A DNA stretch of 37,183 nucleotides, from NCBI RefSeq assembly GCF_000515355.1, contig NZ_KI911664.1, positions 30,300 through 67,482 of the forward strand. The letters are read 5' to 3'. The position numbers and the translations under genes were made by a program. Below the pieces are notes generated by a model. The model was not told the DNA's origin, did not search any database, and saw only the letters and a list, made by a program, of their open reading frames with translations. Within the stretch, counting starts at the first letter, position 1, and each line of letters opens with the position of its first letter. The DNA comes from Promicromonospora kroppenstedtii DSM 19349. GTDB taxonomy: Bacteria; Actinomycetota; Actinomycetes; Actinomycetales; Cellulomonadaceae. Shown one piece after another: positions 1 through 8,611 of this stretch.

Positions 1-1618
1 CCGGCCGCCGGGCGCCCGCCGCCGGGGCCGGGTCGCGCCGCATCCGCACCTCGCGGCGCCGGCCCAGCACATCGCCGCTGTCCTCGGTCAGGAGCAGCGT
101 GCCGTGGTTGGAGTCCACCTCCAGCAACCCCTGCGCCAGGAGCTGACGCGCCACGGACCGCCACTCGCCGTCCGACAGGTCCTCGCCCACGCCGAACACG
201 GTGAGCTGGTCGTGGCCCCACTGCGTGATCTTGGGCGTGGCCTTGCCCCGCAGGATGTCCACCACGTGCCCGACACCGAACCGCTGGTTGCGCTCGCGGT
301 CGAGCCGCAACACCGCGGACAGGAGCTTCTGGGCGGCGACCGTGCCGTCCCAGGCCTCGGGCGGGTTCTGGCAGGTGTCGCACGCGCCGCAGGCGCCCGG
401 ATGTTCCTGGCCGAAGTAGCGCAGCAGCTGCGCGCGGCGGCACTCGACCGTCTCGCAGAGGGCCAGCATCGCGTCGAGGTGGGACGACAGCCGGCGCCGG
501 TGCGCCAGGTCGCCCTCGGACTCGGCGATCATCTTGCGCTGCTGCACGACGTCGGCCAGGCCGTAGGCGAGCCACGCCGTCGACGGCAGGCCGTCGCGCC
601 CGGCACGGCCCGTCTCCTGGTAGTAGCCCTCGACGGACTTGGGCAGGTCGAGGTGCGCCACGAACCGCACGTCGGGCTTGTCGATGCCCATGCCGAACGC
701 GATGGTCGCGACCATGACCACGCCGTCCTCCCGCAGGAAGGTGGCCTGGTTGGCCGCGCGCACCTGGGCGGGCAGGCCCGCGTGGTACGGCAGGGCGCGG
801 ACGCCCTGCTCGGTGAGCTGTTGCGCGGTCCTCTCGACCGACGCGCGCGACAGGCAGTACACGATCCCGGCGTCGCCCTCGTGCTCGGTGCGCAGCAGGT
901 TCAGCAGCTGCTTGAACGGGCTGTCCTTGGGGGCCACCCGGTAGGTGATGTTGGGCCGGTCGAAGCTCGACACGAAGTGCCGCGCCTGGACCAGGCCCAG
1001 GCGCTCCGCGATCTCCTCGCGGGTGTGCTGGGTGGCCGTCGCGGTCAGCGCGATGCGCGGCACCCCGGGCCAGCGTTCGGCCAGCGCGCCGAGGCGCAGG
1101 TAGTCGGGCCGGAAGTCGTGCCCCCACTGGGACACGCAGTGCGCCTCGTCGATGGCGAACAGCGCGATCGTGCCCTGGTCGAGCAGCCGCGCCGTCGACT
1201 CGACGCCGAGCCGCTCCGGGGCCAGGTACAGCAGGTCCAGCTCGCCCGAGCGGTAGGCCTGCTCCACCTGGCGGCGCTGGTCGGCGTCCTGCGTGGAGTT
1301 GAGGAACCCGGCGCGCACCCCGAGCGCCTCCAGGGCGTCGACCTGGTCCTGCATCAGGGCGATCAGCGGGGAGATGACCACGCCCGTGCCCCGGCGCACC
1401 AGCGCGGGGATCTGGTAGCACAGCGACTTGCCGCCGCCCGTCGGCATCAGCACCAGGGCGTCGCTGCCGCCCGCCACCGTCTCGATGATGTCCTGCTGGT
1501 CGCCGCGGAACGAGTCGTAGCCGAACACGTCGCGCAGCACGTCGAGCGGCGTCGGCGCCAGATCGAGCGCGGACGCGCTCCCGTCGAGCTCGGGCGCGGC
1601 GGTGTCCGGGTGAGTCAT
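1..1618 (-). CDS. recQ: ATP-dependent DNA helicase RecQ (3' end outside window)
   Basis: RecQ is a 3'-5' superfamily 2 helicase acting in recombination and replication-fork repair. Translation from the ATG at 1616-1618 gives 539 visible residues and no stop before the left edge. Visible motifs are the N-terminal Gly-Tyr-Asp-Ser-Phe-Arg Q-motif region near residues 34-41, Walker A TGGGKS at 60-65, the DEAH box at 157-160 and TATAT near 192-196. The arginine-finger segment [13 protein letters not shown] follows, then the zinc-binding cysteine cluster (CRR...CGACDTC) and the winged-helix RQC domain. The HRDC domain, if present, lies outside. No clear Shine-Dalgarno precedes the ATG, but it is the first start consistent with family alignment. 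The gene lies downstream of the aminotransferase on the same strand, 64 bp away. The family identification is firm; only the C-terminus is unknown. Confidence 0.96.
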   Translation of the reverse strand, partial: MTHPDTAAPELDGSASALDLAPTPLDVLRDVFGYDSFRGDQQDIIETVAGGSDALVLMPTGGGKSLCYQIPALVRRGTGVVISPLIALMQDQVDALEALGVRAGFLNSTQDADQRRQVEQAYRSGELDLLYLAPERLGVESTARLLDQGTIALFAIDEAHCVSQWGHDFRPDYLRLGALAERWPGVPRIALTATATQHTREEIAERLGLVQARHFVSSFDRPNITYRVAPKDSPFKQLLNLLRTEHEGDAGIVYCLSRASVERTAQQLTEQGVRALPYHAGLPAQVRAANQATFLREDGVVMVATIAFGMGIDKPDVRFVAHLDLPKSVEGYYQETGRAGRDGLPSTAWLAYGLADVVQQRKMIAESEGDLAHRRRLSSHLDAMLALCETVECRRAQLLRYFGQEHPGACGACDTCQNPPEAWDGTVAAQKLLSAVLRLDRERNQRFGVGHVVDILRGKATPKITQWGHDQLTVFGVGEDLSDGEWRSVARQLLAQGLLEVDSNHGTLLLTEDSGDVLGRRREVRMRRDPAPAAGARRP

Positions 1619-1682
1619 GGCGGCCAGTGTGCCAGCCGACACCGACACCCGCGACGCCCGCGTCTCCCGGGCGGCCGGGTCG

Positions 1683-2846
1683 CTAGCCGGCGAGCTCCCG
1701 CAGCGCCGGCAGCGCCCGCTCCAGCATGTCCGCGGTGGCGGTCAGGCTGATCCGGAAGTGCCCCGGGCGGTCGAACACCGTGCCCGGCAGCACGTACACG
1801 CCACGTTCGGCGAGCGCGCCCGCGAAGGCGACGGCGTCGCCGCCGGGCGCGACGCTCCACAGGTAGAACGTGCCCTCGGGCACGGTGAGGTCGTACCCGG
1901 CCGCGCCCAGGGCGCCCACCATCAGGTCCCGTCGCCGCGTGAGCTCGGGCACGTCGATCGACACCTTCTCCAGGGCCGGCACCGAGTACTGCATCACCGC
2001 GTCGGGGAAGCCCCAGCCCAGGCCCATCTGCAGCGGCACCAGGGCCGAGCGCAGCTCGGCGCGCTCGGCCCCGGGGATCCGCGGCGACAGCGCGAGGTAG
2101 CCCAGCCGCTGGCCCGGCGCGAGCAGGACCTTGCCGTAGCTGTAGTCCACCAGGGTCCACGGGTAGCACTCGGCGGGGCTCGTGAAGCCGATCCCGTCGA
2201 ACCTGATCCGGCGGTAGGGCTCGTCCGACAGCAGCCAGATACGGCGGCCCGTGCGCGCCGACGCCGCCTCCAGCACCGTGGCGAGCTCGTCCAGCCGGTC
2301 CCGGCCGTACACCCGGCCGGTCGGGTTGGCGGGCGAGTTCACGACGACGACGCGCGTGCGCGGCGTGATCGCCCGTGCGACCGCCTCGACGTCCAGGTCG
2401 AAGCTGCCCGCCGCCAGCGGCGCCCGGACCGGGACGAGGTCGGCGGCCCGGAGCATCGGGGCGTAGAACCAGCCGGGCTCAGGGACCACCACCTCGTCGC
2501 CGGCGTCGGCCACCAGCCGGAACGCGACCGCGATGGCCCCGAACGCGCCCTGCGTCATCGCGATGTCCTCCGGCGCGAACGGCACACCCAGCTCCGCGTC
2601 CAGGCCCGCCGCGATCGTCTCCCGTGCCGGCGCGAGGCTCGTCTTGTACGCGAACCAGTCCTCGGACCGCGGCTCCACGTTGGCCCGCAGGGCGTCGACC
2701 AGTCCGGGCAGCGGCATCTCGTGCGGGTCGCCGAACGTCAGGTCGACGACGCCGGGCTGGCCGTCCAGGGCCCGCAGCGACAGGAAGAACGACGTGACGG
2801 GCTCGATCGCCTCCTGCGCCGCGCGAGCCCTCTGGGACAGGGACAT
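1683..2846 (-). CDS. Class I/II PLP-dependent aminotransferase
   Basis: This 387-residue protein has the fold-type I aminotransferase layout. NSPANPTG at 170-177 carries the PLP-contacting Asn174. LSDEPYRRI carries Asp208, which pairs with the pyridine nitrogen, and Tyr211. DYSYGKVLL carries the Schiff-base Lys239, followed by the phosphate-binding Arg247. Arg365 in PGHFRIS should bind the substrate carboxylate. All key residues are present, so it is probably an active cytosolic enzyme. The amino donor and product cannot be read from sequence; aspartate/aromatic or valine-pyruvate-like subfamilies are possible. A GGGAGGAG Shine-Dalgarno about 7 nt upstream supports the ATG at 2846. It sits between recQ and an SRPBCC gene on the same strand, and nothing nearby names a pathway. 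Confidence 0.9.
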   Translation of the reverse strand: MSLSQRARAAQEAIEPVTSFFLSLRALDGQPGVVDLTFGDPHEMPLPGLVDALRANVEPRSEDWFAYKTSLAPARETIAAGLDAELGVPFAPEDIAMTQGAFGAIAVAFRLVADAGDEVVVPEPGWFYAPMLRAADLVPVRAPLAAGSFDLDVEAVARAITPRTRVVVVNSPANPTGRVYGRDRLDELATVLEAASARTGRRIWLLSDEPYRRIRFDGIGFTSPAECYPWTLVDYSYGKVLLAPGQRLGYLALSPRIPGAERAELRSALVPLQMGLGWGFPDAVMQYSVPALEKVSIDVPELTRRRDLMVGALGAAGYDLTVPEGTFYLWSVAPGGDAVAFAGALAERGVYVLPGTVFDRPGHFRISLTATADMLERALPALRELAG

Positions 2847-2935
2847 GCCGTGCTCCTCCCGCGAGAATCAGGCGGCCCCCTGTGCTCCTCATGATGCCCC
2901 CGAACCGCGGAGCGCGACATCGCGCGGCGGGGTGG

Positions 2936-3400
2936 TCAGCGCCCCAGCTCGGCCGGCAGCAGCTCGAACGTGCGCACGTGGGCCGCGCGGGCGTGCCTGG
3001 TCATGTACCCGGCCACAGGCCAGGGCGCGGCGACCTCGGTGTTCTCGGTCAGCACGGCTCCGTCGGGGTCCGGCGTCGCCCGGGTCACCGTGCGCAGCGT
3101 GCAGCCTGGTGCGGCGTGCACCGACGACGTCATGACGTCGTCCGCCGAACGCTCCACGCGGGCCGGGAAGCGCAGGGTGTACCGCAGCGGGCCGAGCCGG
3201 GGCCGCTCGACGACCTGCCAGTCCTGCCAGGGCCCGTCGGGCCCTGTGCCGCTCGCGACGATCTCGGCGGACACCAGGTAGGGGTGCAGGCCGCGGTGCC
3301 GCGCGAGGTCGGTCAGGAAGTCGATGGCCTCGTGCGGGCCGACCGGGACGGAGGTGGTGAGAACGAAGCTGCGGGTTGTCACGCGAGAAGTGTGGCGCAC
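2936..3400 (-). CDS. SRPBCC (START/polyketide-cyclase-like) family protein
   Basis: The product is about 150 residues and fits the helix-grip SRPBCC fold. A first beta strand (RSFVLTTSVPV) leads into a helix (PHEAIDFLTDLARHRGLHPY). A run of alternating strands follows, and a long C-terminal helix (MTRHARAAHVRTFELLPAEL) closes the cavity. Such proteins bind hydrophobic ligands or act as cyclases; the ligand here is unknown. The start is uncertain: GTG at 3400 and GTG at 3382 are both in frame and neither has a good Shine-Dalgarno, while the fold begins just after the second. It lies 15 bp after the stop of the PIN-domain gene, so the two may be cotranscribed. Confidence 0.72.
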   Translation of the reverse strand: MRHTSRVTTRSFVLTTSVPVGPHEAIDFLTDLARHRGLHPYLVSAEIVASGTGPDGPWQDWQVVERPRLGPLRYTLRFPARVERSADDVMTSSVHAAPGCTLRTVTRATPDPDGAVLTENTEVAAPWPVAGYMTRHARAAHVRTFELLPAELGR

Positions 3401-3415
3401 GCGGTTCCCGGGGGG

Positions 3416-3880
3416 TCAGGCCCGCCGCAGGTCGTCGTACGTGGCCAGGGGCACCAGCCCGGCCGCCGCCTCCGCGATGTGGTGGTCCCCGGCGACCAGG
3501 ACGTCGGCCTGCAGGGTGGCCACCGCGAGGTACTCGGCCTGGGCGGTGTCCGCCCAGCCGAGCTGCCGCGCGACCTTCCACGCGGTCGCGCGCGAGACCC
3601 GGTCACCGAGCAGGCGGATCTTGAGCGTGGCGAGCCGGTCGAGCAGGCGCCGCGCCGCCCGATCGTCCAGGAGGCCGGCGGCCGCGTCGTGGTAGAGCAT
3701 CGACATGGCGTGGCTCCGCAGCACCACGGGCGCGACCAGCGGCACGTGGGCCCCGGCGCCCGGGTCCTCACGCACCAGCCGCAGCGCGGTGACCGCGTCG
3801 ATCGCGAACCGGGTCGGCGTCGTCCGCGTCTTCCTCACCGTGTTCGGGCCGCCCGCGGGTCTCTGAGTTGGTCCGTCCAT
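3416..3880 (-). CDS. PIN-domain protein (VapC-like, possible ribonuclease)
   Basis: This 154-residue protein resembles small PIN-domain nucleases. It has an opening strand with acidic Asp28 (RFAIDAVTAL), a central helix block, then WADTAQAEYLAVATLQADVL with Asp111, and a final VAGDHHIAEAA with Asp132. PIN enzymes use such acids to hold Mg2+ for RNA cleavage. The usual early glutamate is not obvious (the segment reads LVAPVVLRSHAMS), so catalytic competence is uncertain. No antitoxin-sized gene lies directly upstream, so it may be a solitary PIN protein rather than half of a VapBC pair. The first 20 residues are low-complexity and the true start may be downstream, for example GTG at 3838. Confidence 0.68.
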   Translation of the reverse strand: MDGPTQRPAGGPNTVRKTRTTPTRFAIDAVTALRLVREDPGAGAHVPLVAPVVLRSHAMSMLYHDAAAGLLDDRAARRLLDRLATLKIRLLGDRVSRATAWKVARQLGWADTAQAEYLAVATLQADVLVAGDHHIAEAAAGLVPLATYDDLRRA

Positions 3881-3981
3881 GGGTCAAGGGAACACCCGAT
3901 CGCTGTCACCCGCCGTCACGGATCGCTGCACCTGCCGGTCAGAGGGACGAGAGGGACGGACGACGAGAGGGGACGAACGAG

Positions 3982-4794
3982 ATGAGCGACATCGCCGAGC
4001 GGGAGACCACGGGCGCCCTGGTGCTGCCGGAGGCGGCCGGGCACCGGGCGGTCACGGCGCCGGGGACGGTCGAGGCCGGGTCGGTGCGGGTGCGCGCCTA
4101 CAGCGCGGGCGTGCTGGTGGCCGACGCCGACCCGCCGCTGCTGGTCTGGGAGCACAGCTACTACCCCCAGTACTTCTTCGCGCCCGACGACGTGCCGGCC
4201 GGCCTGCGCCCGGCGGGTCCGGGGCCGAGGTCGCGGAGCCTCGGCGTCTGCGAGCTGTTCGACGTCGTCGTGGGTGACACGGTGCTGACGGGCGCCGCCC
4301 GGCGCTACCCGGAGGCACCGGTCGAGGACCTGCGTGACGCGGTGACGCTCGACTGGGCGGCCTTGGACACCTGGCTCGCCGAGGAGGAGGTGATCCACAC
4401 GCACGCGCGCGACCCGTACGTGCGGGTCGACGCGATGCCGTCCGGCCGGCACGTGCGCGTGGTGGTGGGCGGCGAGGTCGTCGCGGAGTCGCGCCGCCCC
4501 GTCGTCCTGGTCCAGACCGGGCAGCCGCCCAGGTACTACCTGCCACGGGTCGACGTGCGGATGGACCTGCTGCGGCCCACCGGGACCGTGAGCTTCTGCG
4601 CCTACAAGGGCACGGCCGCGTACTGGAGCGTCGTCGCCGGCGGCAAGGTGCTGCGCGACGTCGCCTGGGGCTACGACACGCCGCTGCGCGAAGGGCTGCG
4701 GATCGCCGGGATGGTCTGCTTCTGGCCGGAGAAGAACGCCGACCTGGAGGTCTACGTCGACGGCGACCCGGCGCAACCGGTCCGGCGCCGGTAG
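3982..4794 (+). CDS. DUF427 domain-containing protein
   Basis: A 270-residue protein of unknown biochemical role. The C-terminal half (about residues 145-260) has the DUF427 signature. It includes VRVVVGGEVVAESRRPVVL, then a YYLPR strand, DLLRPT, FCAYKGTAAYWSV, and the closing AWGYDTPL..GMVCFWPEK..LEVYVDG. A weaker, similar strand pattern near residues 35-70 (VRVRAYSAGVLVADAD..LLVWEHSYYPQYFF) suggests a degenerate first copy. The start was chosen at ATG 3982 because the region before it is unlike coding sequence and the domain begins soon after. A GAGGGGACGA stretch upstream can serve as ribosome-binding site. It is divergent from the PIN gene and 39 bp before the HD-domain gene. Confidence 0.85.
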   Translation: MSDIAERETTGALVLPEAAGHRAVTAPGTVEAGSVRVRAYSAGVLVADADPPLLVWEHSYYPQYFFAPDDVPAGLRPAGPGPRSRSLGVCELFDVVVGDTVLTGAARRYPEAPVEDLRDAVTLDWAALDTWLAEEEVIHTHARDPYVRVDAMPSGRHVRVVVGGEVVAESRRPVVLVQTGQPPRYYLPRVDVRMDLLRPTGTVSFCAYKGTAAYWSVVAGGKVLRDVAWGYDTPLREGLRIAGMVCFWPEKNADLEVYVDGDPAQPVRRR

Positions 4795-4833
4795 CAGGCG
4801 GCACGGGCTCGGGCGGCGCGGCAAGATGAGTCC

Positions 4834-5505
4834 ATGCCCGACCCCGCACCCGACCCTGTACCGGCTTCCCCGGAGGTTGTCGCGGGCCTGGCGGTCCCAG
4901 GTACGACGGCGGCCGCCGAGGCGACCGAGCGCGTCCGTGGGATGACCACGCCCGCGCTGTTCCAGCACTCCCGGCGCGTGTACCTCTTCGCCCTGCTGCA
5001 CGCGCGGCGGCTCGGCGTGCGTCCCGACCCCGAGCTGCTCTACGTGGCGGCCTTGTTCCACGACGCGGGCCTGCTGACGCCGTTCTCCGAGGTCGAGCAG
5101 CGCTTCGAGGTCGACGGCGCCGACCATGCCGAGGCGTTCCTGCGGGAGCGGGGCTTCTCGGCGTCCGCCGCACGGACCGTCTGGACGGCCGTCGCGCTGC
5201 ACACCACGCCCGGGATCCCCGCCCGGATGGGGCCGGAGGTCGCGACCCTGAACCTGGGCGTCCTGACCGACGTCGTCGGCCGCGGGCTGGACGTGCTGGA
5301 CCGCGACCAGGTCGCCGAGATCGTGGCCGCCCACCCGCGCGGGAACTTCAAGGACGACTTCCTGCGCGCCACCGTGGACGGGTTGCGGAACCGGCCGGAG
5401 ACCGCCAACGGCACCGTGAACGCCGACATCCTGGAACACCTCCTGCCCGGCTACCGGCGCACGACGACGGTCGAGCGCGTGCTCGGCTCGCCGTGGCCGA
5501 GCTGA
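4834..5505 (+). CDS. HD-domain metal-dependent phosphohydrolase-like protein
   Basis: This 223-residue cytosolic protein carries an HD domain. His45 lies in ALFQHSRRVY, the defining His76-Asp77 pair in AALFHDAGL, and a further conserved His123 in AVALHTTPG, all expected metal ligands. The arrangement resembles the cyanamide-hydratase/HDIG-like branch found widely in actinobacteria, but the substrate cannot be assigned. The ATG at 4834 begins shortly after the DUF427 stop and the two may share a transcript. The gene converges on the MmyB-type regulator, with only 6 bp between the two stop codons. Confidence 0.85.
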   Translation: MPDPAPDPVPASPEVVAGLAVPGTTAAAEATERVRGMTTPALFQHSRRVYLFALLHARRLGVRPDPELLYVAALFHDAGLLTPFSEVEQRFEVDGADHAEAFLRERGFSASAARTVWTAVALHTTPGIPARMGPEVATLNLGVLTDVVGRGLDVLDRDQVAEIVAAHPRGNFKDDFLRATVDGLRNRPETANGTVNADILEHLLPGYRRTTTVERVLGSPWPS

Positions 5506-5511
5506 CCCGAG

Positions 5512-6366
5512 TCACGGGACCACGCGACGCACCTCGTCCATCGCCTGGGTACCCAGCACGATCGCCAGTGCGAGCCGCTCGGCGTCCAGAGACCCGGGCT
5601 CGCACGTGTAGACCATGATCCGCAGATCGTCGCCGGCCACCACGAGGGTGTCGCAGTCGGTGCGGATGCGCCCCACCTCGGGGTGGTCCACCACCTTCAG
5701 CCGCGCCGGTGACTCCTGCGGGGGCAGGTCGATCGCCTCCCACAGCCGTGTGAATTCGGCACTCTGCGCGCGCAGCTCCGACACGAGCCGGCGGAGGCGC
5801 GGGTCCGCCGGGTAGCGACTGGCCGTCAGCCGCAGGTCGGCGACCAGGCCCGCGACCAGCTCGGCCTCCTCCTGGTCGGTGTGGACCACCCGGGAAGCGG
5901 GCCCGAGCAGGTGCCGCCACACCGCGTTGCGCTCCAGGCCCCGCCACGCCGTGGTCCGGCCCATCAGGGCGTCGTAGGCGGCATTGGCCGTCACCAGGTT
6001 CCACATGGCGTCGTGGACGACCGCGGGGTGCCCGTCGAACCGGTCGAGCAGCCGCTGCACGCTGGCCGGGATGCGCCCGGAGACCATGCCGGGCCCCGGC
6101 GCCGTCAGCCCGGCGAGCCGGAACAGCAGCTCCCGCTCGGGATCGCTCAGCCGGAGCCCCCGCGCGAGCGCCTCCACCACCTGGTCCGACGGCGCCGTGG
6201 CCCGCCCCTGCTCCAAGCGTGTGAGGTAGTCGACCGAGATGCCGGCGAGCTGGGCCAGCTCCTCGCGACGCAGCCCCGCCGCGCGCCGTCGGGCACCGAC
6301 GGGCACCCCCACCGAGGCGGGGGAGACCCGGTCGCGCCAGTGTCGTACAGCCGGTCCGAGCTCCAT
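5512..6366 (-). CDS. XRE-family regulator with MmyB-type ligand-binding domain
   Basis: The 284-residue product has an N-terminal helix-turn-helix (about residues 26-66). It runs RAAGLRREELAQLAGISVDY followed by LTRLEQGR, the classic spelling for this family. A MmyB-like PAS-fold domain fills the rest and includes VVHDAMWNLVTANAAYDALM, VVDHPEVGRIRTDCDTL and LRIMVYTCEPGS. Relatives bind small molecules and repress a divergent oxidoreductase gene. That layout is seen here: the short-chain dehydrogenase starts 103 bp away on the opposite strand. A longer upstream-extended frame exists, but ATG 6366 matches the start of family homology. Confidence 0.92.
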   Translation of the reverse strand: MELGPAVRHWRDRVSPASVGVPVGARRRAAGLRREELAQLAGISVDYLTRLEQGRATAPSDQVVEALARGLRLSDPERELLFRLAGLTAPGPGMVSGRIPASVQRLLDRFDGHPAVVHDAMWNLVTANAAYDALMGRTTAWRGLERNAVWRHLLGPASRVVHTDQEEAELVAGLVADLRLTASRYPADPRLRRLVSELRAQSAEFTRLWEAIDLPPQESPARLKVVDHPEVGRIRTDCDTLVVAGDDLRIMVYTCEPGSLDAERLALAIVLGTQAMDEVRRVVP

Positions 6367-6469
6367 GGCCCCCAGTCTGCGCTCCGCTCCTGCTCCTTGT
6401 GGTGGCCCTGCCAGTCCTACGACAGGGCGACGACTGCCTCCGGCCGCGCCGGCGGCCCACGATGACCGT
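6367..6469. promoter_or_regulatory. Divergent regulatory region between MmyB-type regulator and SDR
   Basis: This 103-bp intergenic stretch separates two genes transcribed away from each other, so it should hold both promoters and the regulator's operator. A short imperfect symmetry, CCTG at 6409-6412 opposite CAGG near 6423-6426 around GTCCTACGAC, is the only operator-like element seen by eye. Operator assignment is inference from family habit. Confidence 0.45.
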
Positions 6470-7396
6470 ATGACGACCTCACGCACCGGAACCGTGCTCA
6501 TCACCGGACCGACCGGCGGCCTCGGCCGCTCCACCGTCCTGGCGATGGCCCGCCGCGGCCCCGAACACCGGCCCGACCTGCTCCTGGTCGGACGCCCCGG
6601 ACCCCGCCTGGACGCGATCACCGCCCAGGCCAGGGCGGCAGGAGCCACCGCCCACGCCGTCGGCGCGGACCTGGGAAGCCTCACCGACGTCCGCGCGGCA
6701 GCCAAGGAGGCCAGGCGGCTGCTCGACGACGGCGCCGTCCGGCCGCTGCACGCGATCATCGGCAACGCCGGGGTGTCCATGGCCGACACCCACACGGCCT
6801 CCGCCGACGGGCACGAGCTCACCTTCGCGATCAACCACCTGGCGCACGCCCAGCTCGTGCACGACCTGGCCGGGGCGCTCGCGGCGCCGGCCCGGATCGT
6901 GCTGCTCGGCTCCAACACCTACTACCTGAACACTCCGCGCCGCCTGCTCGGCGTGCCTCCGGCCGCCTGGCGCGACCCGCTGGACCTCGCCCGGCCGACA
7001 CCGGCCGGGTCGCCGTCCGGCACCCGGGACGCCGGGACCGCCTACTCGAACTCGAAGCTCGCGATCCTGTACTACGCGCACGAGCTGCAGCGCCGGCTGC
7101 CCGACGGCGTCGCCGTGTCGGTCTTCGAGCCGGGCTTCATGCCGGGCAGCGGCCTGTCCCGCGACCACGGTCCCGCGATGCAGCGCATCGGGCGTGCGGT
7201 CGGCCGCGTCCCCGGCGTCTCGACGCCGGAGCGGTCGGGACCGTTGCTCGCTGCCATGGCGCTGGACGACCGCTGGGCGCACCTGCGCGACGGCGCGTTC
7301 GTGGTGAAGACCGCGGAGCGTGAGGTGGAACCTTTCGCGCACGACCGGGACCGTGAGGCGCGGCTCTGGGCGGTCACGGAGCAGCTCCTGGGCTGA
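6470..7396 (+). CDS. Short-chain dehydrogenase/reductase (SDR)
   Basis: The 308-residue enzyme has the SDR Rossmann fingerprint T12-G13-P-T-G-G17-L-G19, an acidic turn after strand 3 (GADLGS), GNAG at 98-101, Ser148 in LLGSNTYY and the catalytic Y192-S-N-S-K196. All catalytic positions are intact, so an NAD(P)-dependent oxidoreductase is expected. It belongs to the longer, protochlorophyllide-reductase-like SDR branch. Its substrate is unknown. The ATG at 6470 was preferred because the Rossmann strand starts eight residues later. It is probably controlled by the divergent MmyB-type regulator. tRNA-Leu lies 188 bp downstream. Confidence 0.92.
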   Translation: MTTSRTGTVLITGPTGGLGRSTVLAMARRGPEHRPDLLLVGRPGPRLDAITAQARAAGATAHAVGADLGSLTDVRAAAKEARRLLDDGAVRPLHAIIGNAGVSMADTHTASADGHELTFAINHLAHAQLVHDLAGALAAPARIVLLGSNTYYLNTPRRLLGVPPAAWRDPLDLARPTPAGSPSGTRDAGTAYSNSKLAILYYAHELQRRLPDGVAVSVFEPGFMPGSGLSRDHGPAMQRIGRAVGRVPGVSTPERSGPLLAAMALDDRWAHLRDGAFVVKTAEREVEPFAHDRDREARLWAVTEQLLG

Positions 7397-7509
7397 GACG
7401 AAGCGCCTGGTCGGCCGGTCGCCGGGCCCGGCCTGGGCCGCCGTCACCGGGGTCCGGGCGTCGTCCGGGCGCCCGGTTCCCAGAGCGGCCCAGGTCACAC
7501 GCTTTTCGA

Positions 7510-7540
7510 TTCGGACCCGACCCGGTCTGCGTGCTATGTT
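7510..7540 (+). promoter_or_regulatory. Possible promoter of tRNA-Leu
   Basis: A TATGTT hexamer at 7535-7540 resembles a -10 box, and TTCGGA at 7510-7515 is a weak -35 candidate with 19-nt spacing. The tRNA begins 44 bp after the -10. The assignment rests on position and a partial match only. Confidence 0.3.
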
Positions 7541-7584
7541 TTTCCACGCACCGGGAAGGCGGAAACGCCGAGAACGGGTCACCT

Positions 7585-7669
7585 GTCCGGGTGGCGGAAT
7601 GGCAGACGCGCTAGCTTGAGGTGCTAGTGCCCTTTATCGGGCGTGGGGGTTCAAGTCCCCCTCCGGACA
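7585..7669 (+). tRNA. tRNA-Leu (anticodon GAG)
   Basis: A class II tRNA of 85 nt. The 7-bp acceptor stem pairs GTCCGGG (7585-7591) with TCCGGAC (7662-7668), with A7669 as discriminator. The anticodon stem CTAGC/GCTAG encloses loop TTGAGGT with anticodon GAG at 7618-7620. A long variable arm (GCCC/GGGC stem), typical of leucine tRNAs, precedes the T-arm GGGGG-TTCAAGT-CCCCC. CCA is not encoded. Its 3' part doubles as a likely integration site, because bases 7652-7667 recur at 21483-21498. Confidence 0.97.
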
Positions 7670-7798
7670 CTTTTATCCTCACGCCCTGGTGTGACCAGGG
7701 ATGACACACTGAGAACGACTCGTGACGCTGCGGTGTCGAGTCGATCTGAACGCCGAGTGCCTTGCAGAGGTCTCGGCGTTCTTTGTTTGTGGCACGGT
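7652..7798. repeat. Direct repeat copy A with tRNA-embedded att core
   Basis: The first 16 bp (7652-7667, caagtccccctccgga) lie in the T-arm and acceptor stem of tRNA-Leu and are identical to 21483-21498. Similarity continues past the core through the CACACTGAGAACGAC block, the GATCTGAACGCCGAGTGCC block and TCTCGGCGTTCTTTGT. The whole repeat is therefore about 147 bp at high but imperfect identity. This is the arrangement expected of attL (tRNA intact) and attR (3' fragment only) flanking an integrated element. The longer tail carries the 3' end of the recombinase remnant. Confidence 0.72.
7684..7700 (+). terminator. Short hairpin after tRNA-Leu, possible terminator
   Basis: CCCTGGT at 7684-7690 and ACCAGGG at 7694-7700 form a perfect 7-bp stem with a GTG loop, 15 nt after the tRNA. 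A TTTTAT run (7671-7676) lies before rather than after it. It may end tRNA transcription or be part of the recombination site. A decayed version occurs at the matching place in repeat copy B. Confidence 0.4.
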
Positions 7799-7835
7799 CA
7801 AGGACGCTGAGCGATCCGTTGACGATCCTTCGTGA
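7725..7835 (-). pseudogene. Serine-recombinase 3'-end remnant (copy A)
   Basis: A minus-strand frame reads GSLSVLDRATNKERRDL followed by ALGVQID. This parallels the remnant at 21.5 kb (GSLKVLNRATDKERRDL..ALGVQID) and the A-x-x-x-x-R-x-x-x-x-x-A-L-G-V pattern near the C-terminus of large serine recombinases. No catalytic domain, recombinase domain or zinc ribbon is found upstream on this strand, so only the 3' tail survives. It abuts the tRNA-Leu att core, where an integrase gene would be expected. Confidence 0.5.
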
Positions 7836-8611
7836 CGAGCGCGGTGGTGATCGCCTCAGCGGTGAGGCCGCTTGCAAAGACGCGAACGAGGTTCTCGAAC
7901 TACTTTGTAGCCTCGACGATCCGCTTGCGCTGCGTGTCGACCCGCTAGCAGGGACCCGGGTCCTACCGGTGCTGACAGCGCGCCGATCCAAGGGAGACCA
8001 GGACGGTGAAGGGCAGTTCGTAGCCGTCGTGGCCGGGGAGCACACTGCCACCGCCCCGCTGGCCGCGCGCCTTGCATGGATCGCTGTTCGCGGAACACGT
8101 GCGGGAAGCGTGTTCACGCGCGTACGCTACCCCGGCCGGGCCACCACCGAACCGATTGGCGCACACATCGTCGCCCGGATCGTCCGAGCCCGCGCCGGGT
8201 CGCAGGTATCCACGGCAAGCAGGTCGGGGGTCACTCGCTACGTGCCTGACACGCAACCATCGCGGCGATGGCCAGCGTTTCGCTGGACCGGATCGCCGCA
8301 CGGACTCGGCATCGCGACGTCTCGACCCTGGTCGGACACTAAACGCGGCCGATCGACGCACCCGCCCAACACCTCAAGCCGTCCCCTTGGCCTGTGACCG
8401 GCCGGGGTCGGGTAAGACCGGGCTCGCCTGCTCAGACCTTCGGCACCGTGTGCTCGGTCGTTGAGTCCCGCGGTGAGGTGTGGGTGATCTTCGAGAATCA
8501 CCCGCTCGAGGTCTGAACTTGGTCTTGCTCGCCCCTTGTTGTCCCTTATGTTCCTCCAGGTCTGGTTTGCGGCACCGTTCGGCGCTGCGTCCGTGAGTGG
8601 GAGGCGTGGCG
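7836..8611. other. Non-coding stretch ahead of the LamG gene
   Basis: No convincing gene is seen in about 775 bp. Open frames on both strands have arginine/serine/proline-rich, low-complexity translations typical of GC-rich non-coding DNA. A possible promoter for the toxin locus is TTGCTC (8525-8530), a 16-nt spacer and TATGTT (8547-8552), 60 bp before the LamG start. That match is partial. The rest may be decayed integrase sequence, but nothing recognisable remains. Confidence 0.4.
8525..8552 (+). promoter_or_regulatory. Candidate promoter of the LamG-RHS-immunity operon
   Basis: TTGCTC and TATGTT separated by 16 nt are a partial match to a housekeeping promoter. They lie in the only gene-free stretch upstream of three tightly packed same-strand genes. 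Confidence 0.28.

Noticed and set aside
104..1750. 548-codon plus-strand frame opposite recQ
   Set aside because: The minus strand encodes all helicase motifs; the plus frame is an antisense shadow of GC-rich codons.
3916..5439. 507-codon minus-strand frame opposite DUF427 and HD genes
   Set aside because: It runs antisense across two genes with clear domains and has no motif of its own.
7611..8117. Minus-strand frame reading through the tRNA-Leu end as a protein
   Set aside because: The part opposite the tRNA (SGGGLEPPRP) is a common spurious translation of tRNA antisense sequence. Only the short recombinase-like segment was kept, as a pseudogene.
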